The notes: generated from the sequence alone by a model not told the origin. A stretch of DNA of 64,000 bases from M3007 sp964484205 (GCA_964484205.1 CAZAEZ010000024.1:27970-91969), one strand, 5' to 3'; shown: positions 16,744 through 25,362, numbered from the stretch's first letter. A program made the numbers and translations.

Positions 16744-18942
16744 TTAAGGCACAACCTCAAAAGCCAGATCGCCCAAAACGCGCGGCGCCGAATCGCCGGG
16801 ACATTTGGCATACGGGTTAAAGATGAATATTTTGGAGCCCGCCGGCAGTTTTTCCAAACGTTCCAGCATGGTTTCCGGAATCCGGTTTCCCCGGACAACC
16901 AATTCGACCACATCTTCCTTCTCCGGCCAAATGGCCAGGGTGAATTGCGTGATCGAACAGTGGGCGTCGTAGTCAAAATTTTCAATAACGGCCTCCAGCT
17001 CCCGGCTCATGGCATTGCGGATTTCCGCGCGCGGCAGGCTGCTGTTGTGCGAATAATCGGCCAGGAAGGACGCCGGGGCGGGTAGCCACTTGACTCGGAA
17101 TCTTTCCACGCCGAGCTGCACTTTCTTGCCGTTTTTGCGGGTATACACTTCCAAATTCAGTACACCGGGTTGGGTTGTGCGAATGTAATACTGACAACTG
17201 CCGGCCGGATGCAGGCTGCCCGATCCGCCGGACAAGCGCAGTTCCAGTTCGTCGCATTTGTAGCCGGGCACCGCCACATTTATCGGATTGTTGACCCCGA
17301 TGTATAGCACATTCATTTTGGTGGCAGCCACCGCGATGGGTGTAGGTTGCGGCACAGCAGCCGGCACAGGTTCAAATTCGATGGGAGGGAAGGCGCTTCG
17401 ACTCGGCACAGGCGTCGGATCGGCCACCGGCGTCGGCGCGGCGCTTACAGGTTGCGGTTGCGGTTGCGGTTGCGGCTCAAAACGCACGGCCGGATCGGCA
17501 GGAATGCGTTTTACCCGGAAGGATTTGACACCCAAATCGACTTCGAAGCCGTTTTTTTGTGCAAACAAAGCCACATAAATTTCACCCGGTGCGGAAGCCT
17601 GTACAATGTAGCGGCAATCGCCCAGGGCGGTCAGCGTACCCGGGCCGGACAAGCGCACCGTCAGATCGCTGCACGCATAACCCGGCGCGGCTACGGTGAT
17701 CGGATTGTCCACACCGATGTAAAACACATTCATTTTGGCCGTTTCGATGGCGATTACCGTGGGCGAGGAAGTGTCCGGCGCTATTACTGCTTCCGCTGCA
17801 GCCGGTTGTACAGGCGAGGGCTGCGAAAGTATTACCGGCGCGGCCGCTTTTGTTTCGGGAAAAACGAGGGCCAATTCCGAGGGTTCCGGCAGCGGTTCGG
17901 GCCGGAAGGCCATCCAGCTCAAGGCGGTGGCACAAAACAAGGCAACCAAAAACAGCATAAGGCCGGGTGAACGTTGCGCCTTTTCAGGTTCCAGGTTGAA
18001 CAGGCGAAAGATGCGTTGCGCAAAAGCGCTTTTACCGATAGCATGCATGGCAAACTGATTTAGGGTGTGATGGGTATATTGTAAGTTCGTGAGGGTTTTG
18101 GCGTACAGCAAGCGGTCCGGGTAATGGCGCAGTACCAGGTCGTCGCAGCAATATTCGCGCTGGCGATGAGCTGCTTTGGACAGCAGCCAGAACAGCGGGT
18201 GATAAAAAAAGCACACCTCCAAAACCAGTTGAACCAGGTTCACCAGGTAATCGTAGCGGCGGATGTGTGCCAGTTCGTGCAACAACAGGGCCTCTACCTG
18301 CCCGGGCTGCAACTGAAGCAACATGCCTGCCGGAAACAGCACCACCGGTTTCCAAAATCCAAGGGTCAAGGGCTGACTAACCCGCGTCGATTCCAGCCAG
18401 CGCACCGGGCGTTGGATTTGGAGTGCCGCGCTCCAGTGGTGCAACTGTTGCTGCCATTGCTCCGATACCGGCGCCACGCCAATGCGCCGAATGCGCCGGC
18501 AGAGCCAGTAGCCACCCCACAACCGCAGGACAAGGAGCAGTGCGCACAGGCTCCAAAACCAGCCCACCGGAGCAGCCCAGGATTCATACGCCCGGGCAAG
18601 TTGCCGGTGCCAGGGTGTGGGCGCCGCAACGGTGACAACTGCCGGATGGAACGGTGCTGCCTCGGGAACAGGTTCTGCCGGCAAGATTTCTCTTCCCGGG
18701 GCGGTGTACCATTCACGGCTCCATTGGTAGTTTTCCCAGGCGATGAAAAAAGTCAAAACCGCCCAAACTGCACCGGCAACCATGCCAAGCAGGGCTGCGT
18801 GGTAAATGGCCCGTGGATGTTTGCGCCACATCCGGGCAACCACCCGAAACAGCAGGTAGATGAGCGTAATTTGCCAAACGGAATGCAGGACCATCCACCC
18901 GAGTGCGGCAGCAAAGAGGTTGAACAAATTGGCAGTATCCAT
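16744..18942 (-). CDS. BlaR1-type M56 metallopeptidase fused to two GldM-like C-terminal domains
   Basis: The 732-residue N-terminal half is an M56 sensor peptidase: four membrane helices and the zinc motif LLLHELAHIRRYDYLVN (HExxH), then FFYHPLFWLLSKAAHRQREYCCDDLVL. In the BlaR1/MecR1 family this cytosolic-facing protease inactivates its partner repressor after sensing a signal. The large extracytoplasmic part is unusual: two repeats, ~400-490 and ~545-635, each read KMNVxYIGVxNPIxVAxPGY, then CxxLxxRLSG and FRVKR/FRVKW. That pattern is typical of the C-terminal modules of the gliding/T9SS protein GldM. A proline/glutamine-rich linker separates them, and the last ~95 residues have two cysteines. 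The gene follows blaI by three bases. Confidence 0.85.
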   Translation of the reverse strand: MDTANLFNLFAAALGWMVLHSVWQITLIYLLFRVVARMWRKHPRAIYHAALLGMVAGAVWAVLTFFIAWENYQWSREWYTAPGREILPAEPVPEAAPFHPAVVTVAAPTPWHRQLARAYESWAAPVGWFWSLCALLLVLRLWGGYWLCRRIRRIGVAPVSEQWQQQLHHWSAALQIQRPVRWLESTRVSQPLTLGFWKPVVLFPAGMLLQLQPGQVEALLLHELAHIRRYDYLVNLVQLVLEVCFFYHPLFWLLSKAAHRQREYCCDDLVLRHYPDRLLYAKTLTNLQYTHHTLNQFAMHAIGKSAFAQRIFRLFNLEPEKAQRSPGLMLFLVALFCATALSWMAFRPEPLPEPSELALVFPETKAAAPVILSQPSPVQPAAAEAVIAPDTSSPTVIAIETAKMNVFYIGVDNPITVAAPGYACSDLTVRLSGPGTLTALGDCRYIVQASAPGEIYVALFAQKNGFEVDLGVKSFRVKRIPADPAVRFEPQPQPQPQPVSAAPTPVADPTPVPSRSAFPPIEFEPVPAAVPQPTPIAVAATKMNVLYIGVNNPINVAVPGYKCDELELRLSGGSGSLHPAGSCQYYIRTTQPGVLNLEVYTRKNGKKVQLGVERFRVKWLPAPASFLADYSHNSSLPRAEIRNAMSRELEAVIENFDYDAHCSITQFTLAIWPEKEDVVELVVRGNRIPETMLERLEKLPAGSKIFIFNPYAKCPGDSAPRVLGDLAFEVVP

Positions 18943-18945
18943 AGG

Positions 18946-19320
18946 TCAAAGTTGTTTGTCGAGCCAGTTTTTGATGGCACGCAGTTCATCCGGCGAAACT
19001 TTGTCGTTGCCCAAAGCATGCATCATCATATCGAGCGCCGAGCCGCCGAAGGCCGTGTTCAGCATTTTGTCCACCAGTTTTCCTTTTACATCGGCCTCCC
19101 GGATCGTACTGGTGAAATAGTGAGTACCGTCGGTAATCTGTTTTTCCAGCACGCCTTTTTCCGTGAGACGCTGGATCTGTTTTAACACCGTGGTGTAGCC
19201 GACTTCCCGCGTTTTTGAAATACGCTCGTGGACATCGCGAACCGTCACGGGCTCCAGTTCCCAGATCAGGTTCAGGATTTCCAGTTCGGCCTCGCTGGGC
19301 TGGTAGGTATCACTTGCCAT
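18946..19320 (-). CDS. BlaI/MecI/CopY-family transcriptional repressor
   Basis: A 124-residue winged-helix repressor. It reads PSEAELEILNLIWELEPVTVRDVHERISKTREVGYTTVLKQIQRLTEKGVLEK, the canonical family DNA-binding domain, followed by the C-terminal dimerisation part LVDKMLNTAFGGSALDMMMHAL. The family binds dyads containing ACA/TGT half-sites and is cut by the cognate M56 peptidase; that partner lies three bases downstream here. Two perfect 16-bp dyads are present upstream, at 19574-19619, but a MITE-like element separates them from the start codon. Autoregulation is inferred. Confidence 0.93.
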   Translation of the reverse strand: MASDTYQPSEAELEILNLIWELEPVTVRDVHERISKTREVGYTTVLKQIQRLTEKGVLEKQITDGTHYFTSTIREADVKGKLVDKMLNTAFGGSALDMMMHALGNDKVSPDELRAIKNWLDKQL

Positions 19321-19336
19321 GTGTTGTATTTTTTTA

Positions 19337-19551
19337 ACGTGAGTTTTGGATAGGATTTTACTGAGAACCTACATATGCGACCTCTCCGAGGTCGTGAGAA
19401 TGCACTTTAGAAGCATTTTCTTCAAATATGCGACTTCTCCGAAGTCGAACAAATGACCTCGGAGCGGTCAAATATTTGTAGAAGATTGGATTTTAGGCAG
19501 TTGGACGACCTCGGAGAGGTCGAATGTTCTTTAACTATCCAAAACGCACGT
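19337..19551. mobile_element. MITE-like element between blaI and its operators
   Basis: The 215-bp element has ends ACGTGAGTTTTGGATAG and CTATCCAAAACGCACGT, the same as the element at 14599 apart from one mismatch. The interior holds four short palindromes, CGACCTC-TCC-GAGGTCG (19378), CGACTTC-TCC-GAAGTCG (19431), a variant at 19455 and CGACCTC-GGA-GAGGTCG (19506), plus CAAATATTTGTAGAA shared with the element at 63605. The flanks are T-rich and show no clean target duplication. It starts 17 bases before blaI. Confidence 0.75.
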
Positions 19552-19573
19552 TTTTTAAGTAACAGCAAACTTA

Positions 19574-19619
19574 TACGACAATTGTCGTAGAGACAAATTT
19601 TTTTACGACAATTGTCGTA
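19574..19619. promoter_or_regulatory. Two BlaI-type operators (TACGACAATTGTCGTA)
   Basis: Two identical 16-bp perfect palindromes, at 19574-19589 and 19604-19619, lie 30 bases apart centre to centre, about three helical turns. The half-sites contain GACA/TGTC, compatible with BlaI-family operators. They lie between divergent genes: the 19699 membrane protein starts 80 bases to the right and blaI 254 bases to the left. They could therefore control both. Confidence 0.8.
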
Positions 19620-19639
19620 CCATCAATAATTTTTACATT

Positions 19640-19698
19640 TCCGTACCTTACTCCGTATTCCGCACTCCGTATTCCGCACTCCGCACTCCGCACTCCGT
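19640..19698. repeat. CTCCG(T/C)A minisatellite leading into a start codon
   Basis: Seven-base units of the form ACTCCGT/ATTCCGC/ACTCCGC are repeated about seven times directly up to the ATG at 19699. The translation-initiation region of that gene is thus repeat-derived. Confidence 0.7.
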
Positions 19699-20205
19699 AT
19701 GTCCAAGGTCAGTCAAAACTTCGCCCAGTATCTTCGCTCGCTTCAAATCCTGTTCGGCGCCCTGGTGGCCGGACAAATTATCGCACTGACGATCTTTTAT
19801 TTGCTGCCGCAGGAGTCGGGCACAGCCTTGCCCGGCGATGGCCTGGCCATCCGGATACCGATTGTGGTCCTGCTCCTCCTGCCGGCTGCATTTTTTCTCG
19901 GGCGCAAACGCATCGAGGCGGCCCGGGACTTGCCGACCCTGAAAGAAAAAATGCTGGCATACCGCACGGCTCTTGTCCTTCGCTGGGCACTTTTGGAAGG
20001 TAGCGGACTGCTGGCGGCCGTCTTTTTCTTTTTTTCCCGCAACCTGTTGCTGCTCGCCGTGGCCGGCGTGATCATTCTGGTGTTTTTGCTTTTTGTGCCT
20101 ACCCGAGAACGTACCATTTCCGATCTGGATCTATCCTCCACGGAACAGGCGGCCCTGGACGATCCCAATGAGATCGTGGCGGAGATTCAACAGCGGGGGT
20201 TTTAG
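19699..20205 (+). CDS. Four-helix integral membrane protein, unknown function
   Basis: A 168-residue protein with hydrophobic segments at ~16-36 (LQILFGALVAGQIIALTIFYL), ~52-68, ~90-108 and ~110-130 and a charged C-terminal tail (TERTISD-like, NEIVAEIQQRGF). I recognise no named family, though similar small four-helix proteins occur next to regulators in Bacteroidota. It diverges from the blaI/M56 operon across two BlaI-type operators, so it may belong to the same regulon. The ATG is embedded in a minisatellite. Confidence 0.7.
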   Translation: MSKVSQNFAQYLRSLQILFGALVAGQIIALTIFYLLPQESGTALPGDGLAIRIPIVVLLLLPAAFFLGRKRIEAARDLPTLKEKMLAYRTALVLRWALLEGSGLLAAVFFFFSRNLLLLAVAGVIILVFLLFVPTRERTISDLDLSSTEQAALDDPNEIVAEIQQRGF

Positions 20206-20734
20206 CCCTGGGTCCGCTTTCATCGATTTTTTGTGATTGACTGTTCCAGCGACAGGTTTTTATTTTTCGGACAATTTTGCAGGACCAAACGACCAGAGTA
20301 TACGTTTAGCATATTCCCCGCACGGTGTGACAAAGGCGAATAAGAGTAGTTTCCCGCAGATTAGCGCAGAAAAGGCCGCAGATTTCCGCAGAAATTAGAT
20401 TTGTGTAAGCCCATGAAATTGACTTTTTTCTGGACCAAATTCTGCGTCGATCTGCGGCCTTTTCAGCGCTAATCTGCGGGAAATGGTGTCTCGTATGGTT
20501 TTACGCAGGAAGAGTGTTTAACAAGTACCGGACAGTAGTTACGCGACCCTGTTTTTCCTGTTAACCTTGAAAGTGGACTTAAAATTACAGGATATTGTAT
20601 TTCGGGCTTTTACATCCCGAACAACACCTTCCCTCCCTTTGTCCAATAAAACAAACAGTTGGCCGAGCCGCATACCAGCAAATGCATACTTCCTTGCCAT
20701 ATTTGACAAATCGGACCAAAACAATACAATCGCC
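20206..20734. repeat. Intergenic region with a 34-bp inverted repeat
   Basis: TTTCCCGCAGATTAGCGC and the following AGAAAAGGCCGCAGAT (20350-20383) are repeated inverted at 20451-20484 with one mismatch, around a 67-base loop that includes GAAATT and ATTTGTGT segments. It looks like a dispersed palindromic element. The rest of the gap shows nothing clear; reading frames upstream of ATG 20735 are not protein-like. Confidence 0.7.
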
Positions 20735-22534
20735 ATGAAAAAAATGCTCCTTTTTGCCATGCTATTGGCGCTCTCCCTGCAACAACTTTTTGCACAAAAA
20801 ACTACCGATCCCCGCCTGGCCGGGCTCGACACCATGATCAACCGCGTACTGAGCGAGTGGCATGCTGCGGGCTGCGGCGTGGCCGTCGTGGAAAAAGACA
20901 AGGTGCTTTTTGCAGGCGGCTTCGGCTTTAGCGATTACGAAGCCAAAAAGTCCGCCACCGGCAACACGATTTTCCAGATCGGCTCCTCTTCCAAGGCGTT
21001 TACCTCGGCCTTGCTCGGCTTGCTGGAAGAAGACGGGGAACTCGATTTTGATGAAAAAGTAACCACTTACATCCCTGAGCTGAAACTGTACAACGACGAA
21101 CTAAATAACCACCTCACCGTACGCGACCTCACCTGCCACCGCAGCGGCCTGCCCCGCCACGATATGGCCTGGTATGTCAACCCCACCACCCGCGACAGTT
21201 TTGTGTACCGTATGCGCTACCTGGAACCCTCCGCCGGCCTTCGCGAACGCTGGCAATACAACAACTACGGCTTTCTGCTGCAGGGCGTGATCGCCGAAAA
21301 ATTGAGCGGGAGTTCCTGGGAGGACAATATCCGCGCGCGTTTTTTCAAACCGCTGGGCATGAAAACGGCCATGTTCGACATCTGGAATGCCCCCGCTTCA
21401 GCCGATGTGGCCAAGGGTTATTACGAAAAAGACGGCGCTATCCGGCCCATGGATTATTACAAAATTGAAGGCATGGGCCCGGCGGGCAGCATTTGCGCCA
21501 GCGCTTCTGAAATGGCCAACTGGCTGCTCACCTGGGTCAACGGCGGTGTGTTCAAGGGCGACACGGTGCTGCCGGCAAGTTATGTTCGGCAGGCCACTTC
21601 GGCACAAATGAGCATGGGCGGCGGCGCACCTTCACCCGAAAACCCCGACATCTACTTCAGCAGTTACGGCATGGGCTGGATGCTGTCGTCGTACTACGGC
21701 CATTACCGGGTGGAGCACGGCGGCAACATCAACGGCTTTTCGGCCAATGTCTGTTTTTTCCCCAGCGACAGCGTCGGCGTGGTGGTGCTGGTCAATCAAA
21801 ACGGTTCGCAGGTAAATGCCGTTATCCGGAATATGATCATCGATAAACTACTGGGCCTTCCCTACCGCGACTGGCAAAGCTACCTGCTCGGGCGCGCCAA
21901 AAAACAGGAGGCTTCCGCCAAGGAAGCCGAAAACGTGGAAGACCTTTCCCGGAAAACCGGCACCCAACCTTCACAACCACTCCAAAATTTTACAGGCACC
22001 TTTGAACACCCCGGCTACGGGAGCCTGACGCTGGCGCTGCGCAACGATTCGCTCTTTGCCCATGCCGGTGCACTGGATTTTTACCTCGAACACTACCACT
22101 ACGATATTTTCCGCCCGATGGCTATGATCCCGGGTATGGATGTGGAATCGAACAGCCCGGTACGCTTTCAATTTGTCACCGATCTGAAAGGAGACATGGC
22201 CGAGATACGGGCTATCGGTTTGGAGCCGGCCGTCGATGAAATCGTGTTCAAACGCAAAGCCGTGGCCGTCAAAATGGCTGAAAGTGAGTTGGAAAAATAC
22301 TGTGGCGAATACGAGTTGGCCGGCATTACCTGCAAAGTTTACCTCAAAGGCAGCACACTCTTTGTGTTTGTGCCCGGCCAGCCGGAGTACGAAACCATGC
22401 CCGTCGGCAACAACGAATTCAAACTGACCGCCCTCGACGGCTTCAGCGTGCGTTTTGAATTGGATGGCCAAAACGCGGCAACCGCCGTCAATTTTATTCA
22501 ACCCAACGGAACGTTTAAAGCCACACGTAAATAA
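20735..22534 (+). CDS. Serine hydrolase of the beta-lactamase/D-alanyl-carboxypeptidase fold, exported (1)
   Basis: A class C-type serine hydrolase of 599 residues with signal peptide MKKMLLFAMLLALSLQQLFAQ. The catalytic triad motifs are visible: SxxK in FQIGSSSKAFTSALLG, YxN in WQYNNYGFLLQG and an HGG box in VEHGGNINGFS. After the ~350-residue catalytic domain comes a C-terminal DUF3471-like beta domain (~400-599, beginning around FTGTFEHPGYGSL). Members act as esterases, peptidases or lactamase-like enzymes; the substrate is unknown. A homologous gene follows after 21 bases. ATG at 20735 starts the signal peptide; the upstream frame from 20567 is AT-rich and unsupported. Confidence 0.88.
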   Translation: MKKMLLFAMLLALSLQQLFAQKTTDPRLAGLDTMINRVLSEWHAAGCGVAVVEKDKVLFAGGFGFSDYEAKKSATGNTIFQIGSSSKAFTSALLGLLEEDGELDFDEKVTTYIPELKLYNDELNNHLTVRDLTCHRSGLPRHDMAWYVNPTTRDSFVYRMRYLEPSAGLRERWQYNNYGFLLQGVIAEKLSGSSWEDNIRARFFKPLGMKTAMFDIWNAPASADVAKGYYEKDGAIRPMDYYKIEGMGPAGSICASASEMANWLLTWVNGGVFKGDTVLPASYVRQATSAQMSMGGGAPSPENPDIYFSSYGMGWMLSSYYGHYRVEHGGNINGFSANVCFFPSDSVGVVVLVNQNGSQVNAVIRNMIIDKLLGLPYRDWQSYLLGRAKKQEASAKEAENVEDLSRKTGTQPSQPLQNFTGTFEHPGYGSLTLALRNDSLFAHAGALDFYLEHYHYDIFRPMAMIPGMDVESNSPVRFQFVTDLKGDMAEIRAIGLEPAVDEIVFKRKAVAVKMAESELEKYCGEYELAGITCKVYLKGSTLFVFVPGQPEYETMPVGNNEFKLTALDGFSVRFELDGQNAATAVNFIQPNGTFKATRK

Positions 22535-22555
22535 CTTTTATTTTAAAAAATACAC

Positions 22556-24214
22556 ATGAAGAAACTACTTGGAATCACCCTGGTCCTGCTGCTCACCGCA
22601 GTCGCCTTGCCGGCCCAAACGGACAACAGCTGGCTAACCAACGAATTTGACGAAATCTGCCGGGCCAAATTCCCCGCCGACGGTCCGGGCGGCGCCGTGC
22701 TCGTAGCCAAAGGCGACCAGATACTTTACCACAAGGCCTTTGGACTGGATGATGTAGCAAACAAAAAACCGCTACAACCCGGCATGGTGTTCCGCATCGG
22801 CTCGGTGACCAAACAATTCACCGCCATCGCTATCCTGCAACTGGTGGAAAAAGGGAAACTCGACCTGCAGGACGAAATCACCAAATTCATTCCTGACTAC
22901 CCTACCCAGGGCAAAAAAATTACGGTCGAACACCTGCTCCACCACACTTCGGGTATAAAAAGTTACACCAGCATGGCGGAATGGACGCCGCAAGTCTGGA
23001 AAAAAGATTTCACCCCGGCTGCGCTGATTGATTTTTTCAAAAATCAACCCATGGATTTTGACCCCGGCACGCAATACAGCTACAGCAACTCGGGCTACGT
23101 CCTGCTCGGGTACATCATTGAAAAAGTCTCCGGACAATCCTACGCCAAATACCTGGAAAAAAATGTGTTCAAGCGGGCCGGCCTGTCGAACTCGTTTTAC
23201 GAAACCCAAAAACGCCCGATCCCCAACTGGGCCGAAGGGTACCAACGCGGCACCAACGGCTACGAGCCGGCCATGCCGCTGAGCATGACCCAACCCTATG
23301 CCGCCGGCAGCCTGGCCTCTACCGTGGAAGACCTGTTCCGCTGGACGCGCGCCGTGCATGGTGGCAAACTGGTGTCGGCCGGGCTGCTGAAAAAAGCGCA
23401 TACCCCCAACATCCTGCCCGACGGCATCAACTCCCACTACGGCTACGGCTGGATCATGGGCAACATTTTCGGCAGCCCCACCATCGAGCACGATGGCGGG
23501 ATAAACGGCTTCCTGAGCTCGCTCATCTACCTGCCGAAGGAAGAAATTACGGTGGCTATACTGGCGAATTGCGACTGCAACCCGCCCGGTGGAACAGCCG
23601 CCGAACTGGCCGCCCTGGCCGCCGGCCACCCGCTGGTGTTGGAAGAAATTGATGTTCCGGCCGGTAAACTGGCGGAATACGAAGGCATATATGAAAACGG
23701 GTTAAAACAACAACGCATCATCACGGTGGAGAACGGCATCCTTACCTCCAACCGGGTAGGCGGCCTTAAAACGCAGTTGAGCCCGATCGGCAAAGACAAA
23801 TTCCGGATAAAAGATGCGCTGATCAACGTGACCTTTCTGCGCGACGAAAAAAGCGGCCAGGTAAACGCCGTCAGCCTCAACACCCGCTCTGAACTGGACG
23901 ACCGTTGGCCCAAAACAGTAGCCGACATTCCGGAACCGCCGAAGGAAGTCCGGCTCAACGAAGCGCAGTTGGATCGCCTGGTCGGGGAGTACCAGTTGGC
24001 GCCTACGTTTTCCATCACGGTGAGCCGCGAGGGCAAGCAGTTGTACGGCCAGGGCACGGATCAACCCCGGTTTGAAATGTACCCCAGCTCGGATCTCAAG
24101 TTTTTCCTGAAAGTGGTAGACGCCAAAATCGAATTTTTCCCGGATGCCGACGGCGCCGTCAGGAAAATGGTGCTCTACCAAAACGGGCAGGAACTTCCCG
24201 GGCGGCGGAAATAG
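22556..24214 (+). CDS. Serine hydrolase of the beta-lactamase fold, exported (2)
   Basis: A 552-residue relative of the preceding gene with signal peptide MKKLLGITLVLLLTAVALPAQ. It has SxxK in RIGSVTKQFTAIAIL, YxN in YSYSNSGYVLLGY, and EHDGGINGF in place of the HGG box. The C-terminal beta-strand-rich part (~380-552, EYEGIYENGLKQQRI onward) is probably a lipocalin/DUF3471-like domain. It sits 21 bases downstream of the first hydrolase, so they form an operon, and probably arose by an old tandem duplication, since identity outside motifs is low. Its stop codon TAG is also the first unit of the following repeat array. Confidence 0.88.
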   Translation: MKKLLGITLVLLLTAVALPAQTDNSWLTNEFDEICRAKFPADGPGGAVLVAKGDQILYHKAFGLDDVANKKPLQPGMVFRIGSVTKQFTAIAILQLVEKGKLDLQDEITKFIPDYPTQGKKITVEHLLHHTSGIKSYTSMAEWTPQVWKKDFTPAALIDFFKNQPMDFDPGTQYSYSNSGYVLLGYIIEKVSGQSYAKYLEKNVFKRAGLSNSFYETQKRPIPNWAEGYQRGTNGYEPAMPLSMTQPYAAGSLASTVEDLFRWTRAVHGGKLVSAGLLKKAHTPNILPDGINSHYGYGWIMGNIFGSPTIEHDGGINGFLSSLIYLPKEEITVAILANCDCNPPGGTAAELAALAAGHPLVLEEIDVPAGKLAEYEGIYENGLKQQRIITVENGILTSNRVGGLKTQLSPIGKDKFRIKDALINVTFLRDEKSGQVNAVSLNTRSELDDRWPKTVADIPEPPKEVRLNEAQLDRLVGEYQLAPTFSITVSREGKQLYGQGTDQPRFEMYPSSDLKFFLKVVDAKIEFFPDADGAVRKMVLYQNGQELPGRRK

Positions 24215-24385
24215 GGCGAAGGGGGGAGGGCGTAGGGCTTGGGGCGAAGGGCGTAGGGCGTAGGGCGTAGGGCTTGGGGCTTAGGGCTTAGGGCTTAGGG
24301 CGTAGGGTTGCCCAACGCGTAAAGGAACCCAAGCACCGTGCCCTCCGCCCTACGCCCTCCGCCCTAAGCCCTAAGCCCTCCACCC
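24212..24385. repeat. Telomere-like (TAGGGCx) tandem array forming an inverted repeat
   Basis: Units AGGGCGT and AGGGCTT, and GGGGCTT variants, are tandemly repeated at 24212-24310. The complementary GCCCTAC/GCCCTAA units stand at 24338-24382, so the array folds on itself around GTTGCCCAACGCGTAAAGG. The first unit contains the upstream stop codon. The remainder up to 24544 holds only an exact -7 box. Confidence 0.75.
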
Positions 24386-24502
24386 ACACGCAGCGTTCGC
24401 CGGGTTATTCGCGTTTGAGTCCACAACTGCAACCCGGCAGGAATTCGATTCAACGCCGTTATTTTACAAAAACAAAGGCGCCACCCTTGCGTTTCAACAA
24501 TG

Positions 24503-24510
24503 TACCTTTG
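24503..24510 (+). promoter_or_regulatory. Exact -7 box TACCTTTG
   Basis: TACCTTTG matches TAnnTTTG 35 bases before the ATG at 24545. The nearest TTG (24487) is too close for a standard -33 element, so this is only moderately supported. Confidence 0.4.
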
Positions 24511-24544
24511 TTGAACCTGCCCTGATAACAGCGTCTGTTTAACT

Positions 24545-25222
24545 ATGAAAAATACAAGCCTAGTGATACGCCCGATTTATTTGCTGTTGGCTGCCTTATT
24601 TCTGAGCAGTACCGCCTTTGCCCAGCAAACGGATACCGAAAAAGAAAAAAATAACCTGATCCAGTTTTCCGGTTTGGTGATCACCAATATGGACGGCGAC
24701 ATGGTGCCCGTACCCTATGCGAGCATTTTTTTACCGAATAAAAAACGCGGCACCTACGCCGACTACCGCGGCTTTTTTACCATCGTGGTTGAAAAAGGAG
24801 ATGTGATCCGTTTTAACTGCATCGGATTCGAACCCGTCACCAAAACGGTACCCGATACGCTCTCCCAAAGCCGCTACTCCATCGTACAGATCATGGCGCA
24901 GGACACCCTTACCCTCCCCGAAGCCGTGATCTTTCCATGGCCTTCCCGCGAGCACTTCAAGATCGAGTTCCTGAAAATGGATGTGACTCCCGAACTTCAG
25001 CGAATTGCCACCAAAAACCTGGCTAATGAATACCTGGCCGAAGCACGCAAAAACCCCGACATGGTGCCGTATGGCGGCCGGGAAAGCGCGAATTTTTATT
25101 TGCGGCAGCAGGCTCGCGAATATGTGTACATCGGTCAAACCCCTCCGATGAACATCTTCAGCCCGCTGGCCTGGGCACAGTTTTTTAAAGCCTGGAAGGA
25201 CGGCGATTTTAAGAAGAAGTAA
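24545..25222 (+). CDS. Exported carboxypeptidase-regulatory-like domain protein
   Basis: A 225-residue exported protein with signal peptide IYLLLAALFLSSTAFAQQ. The core reads FSGLVITNMDGDMVPVPYASIFLPNKKRGTYADYRGFF, then VRFNCIGFEPVTKTVPD. This is the CarboxypepD_reg-like beta sandwich common in Bacteroidota envelope proteins. The C-terminal ~90 residues (MDVTPELQRIATKNL onward, ending in a lysine tail) are helical and unrecognised. No enzyme motif is seen. The gene is alone on its strand between two repeat elements. Confidence 0.82.
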   Translation: MKNTSLVIRPIYLLLAALFLSSTAFAQQTDTEKEKNNLIQFSGLVITNMDGDMVPVPYASIFLPNKKRGTYADYRGFFTIVVEKGDVIRFNCIGFEPVTKTVPDTLSQSRYSIVQIMAQDTLTLPEAVIFPWPSREHFKIEFLKMDVTPELQRIATKNLANEYLAEARKNPDMVPYGGRESANFYLRQQAREYVYIGQTPPMNIFSPLAWAQFFKAWKDGDFKKK

Positions 25223-25246
25223 CCCGGACATTTTGATATCCTGAAG

Positions 25247-25347
25247 AAAGTGGTTTGCGAAAAATTGGAGGCGATTGGTCTATTGTCGGCGTGACTGCGA
25301 GTCACGCCGACAATGTACGCGACATCATCACTTTCTCAAACCACTTT
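25247..25347. repeat. Nested inverted repeat with TGTCGGCGTGACT palindrome (copy 2)
   Basis: The inner palindrome TATTGTCGGCGTGACT-GCG-AGTCACGCCGACAAT at 25281-25314 is the same as that at 16668. The outer arms AAAGTGGTTTG (25247-25257) and CAAACCACTTT (25337-25347) are of different sequence from those at the 16.7-kb site. The same inner hairpin in different frames suggests a mobile or recombining unit. Confidence 0.85.
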
Positions 25348-25362
25348 ACGATAGGTAGAATA

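Noticed and set aside
20567..20734. N-terminal extension of the first serine hydrolase
   Set aside because: The residues are unlike an exported enzyme's leader, whereas ATG 20735 begins a clear signal peptide.
24212..24385. Chromosome end (telomere)
   Set aside because: The units resemble telomeric repeats, but coding sequence continues on both sides and the array is an inverted pair.
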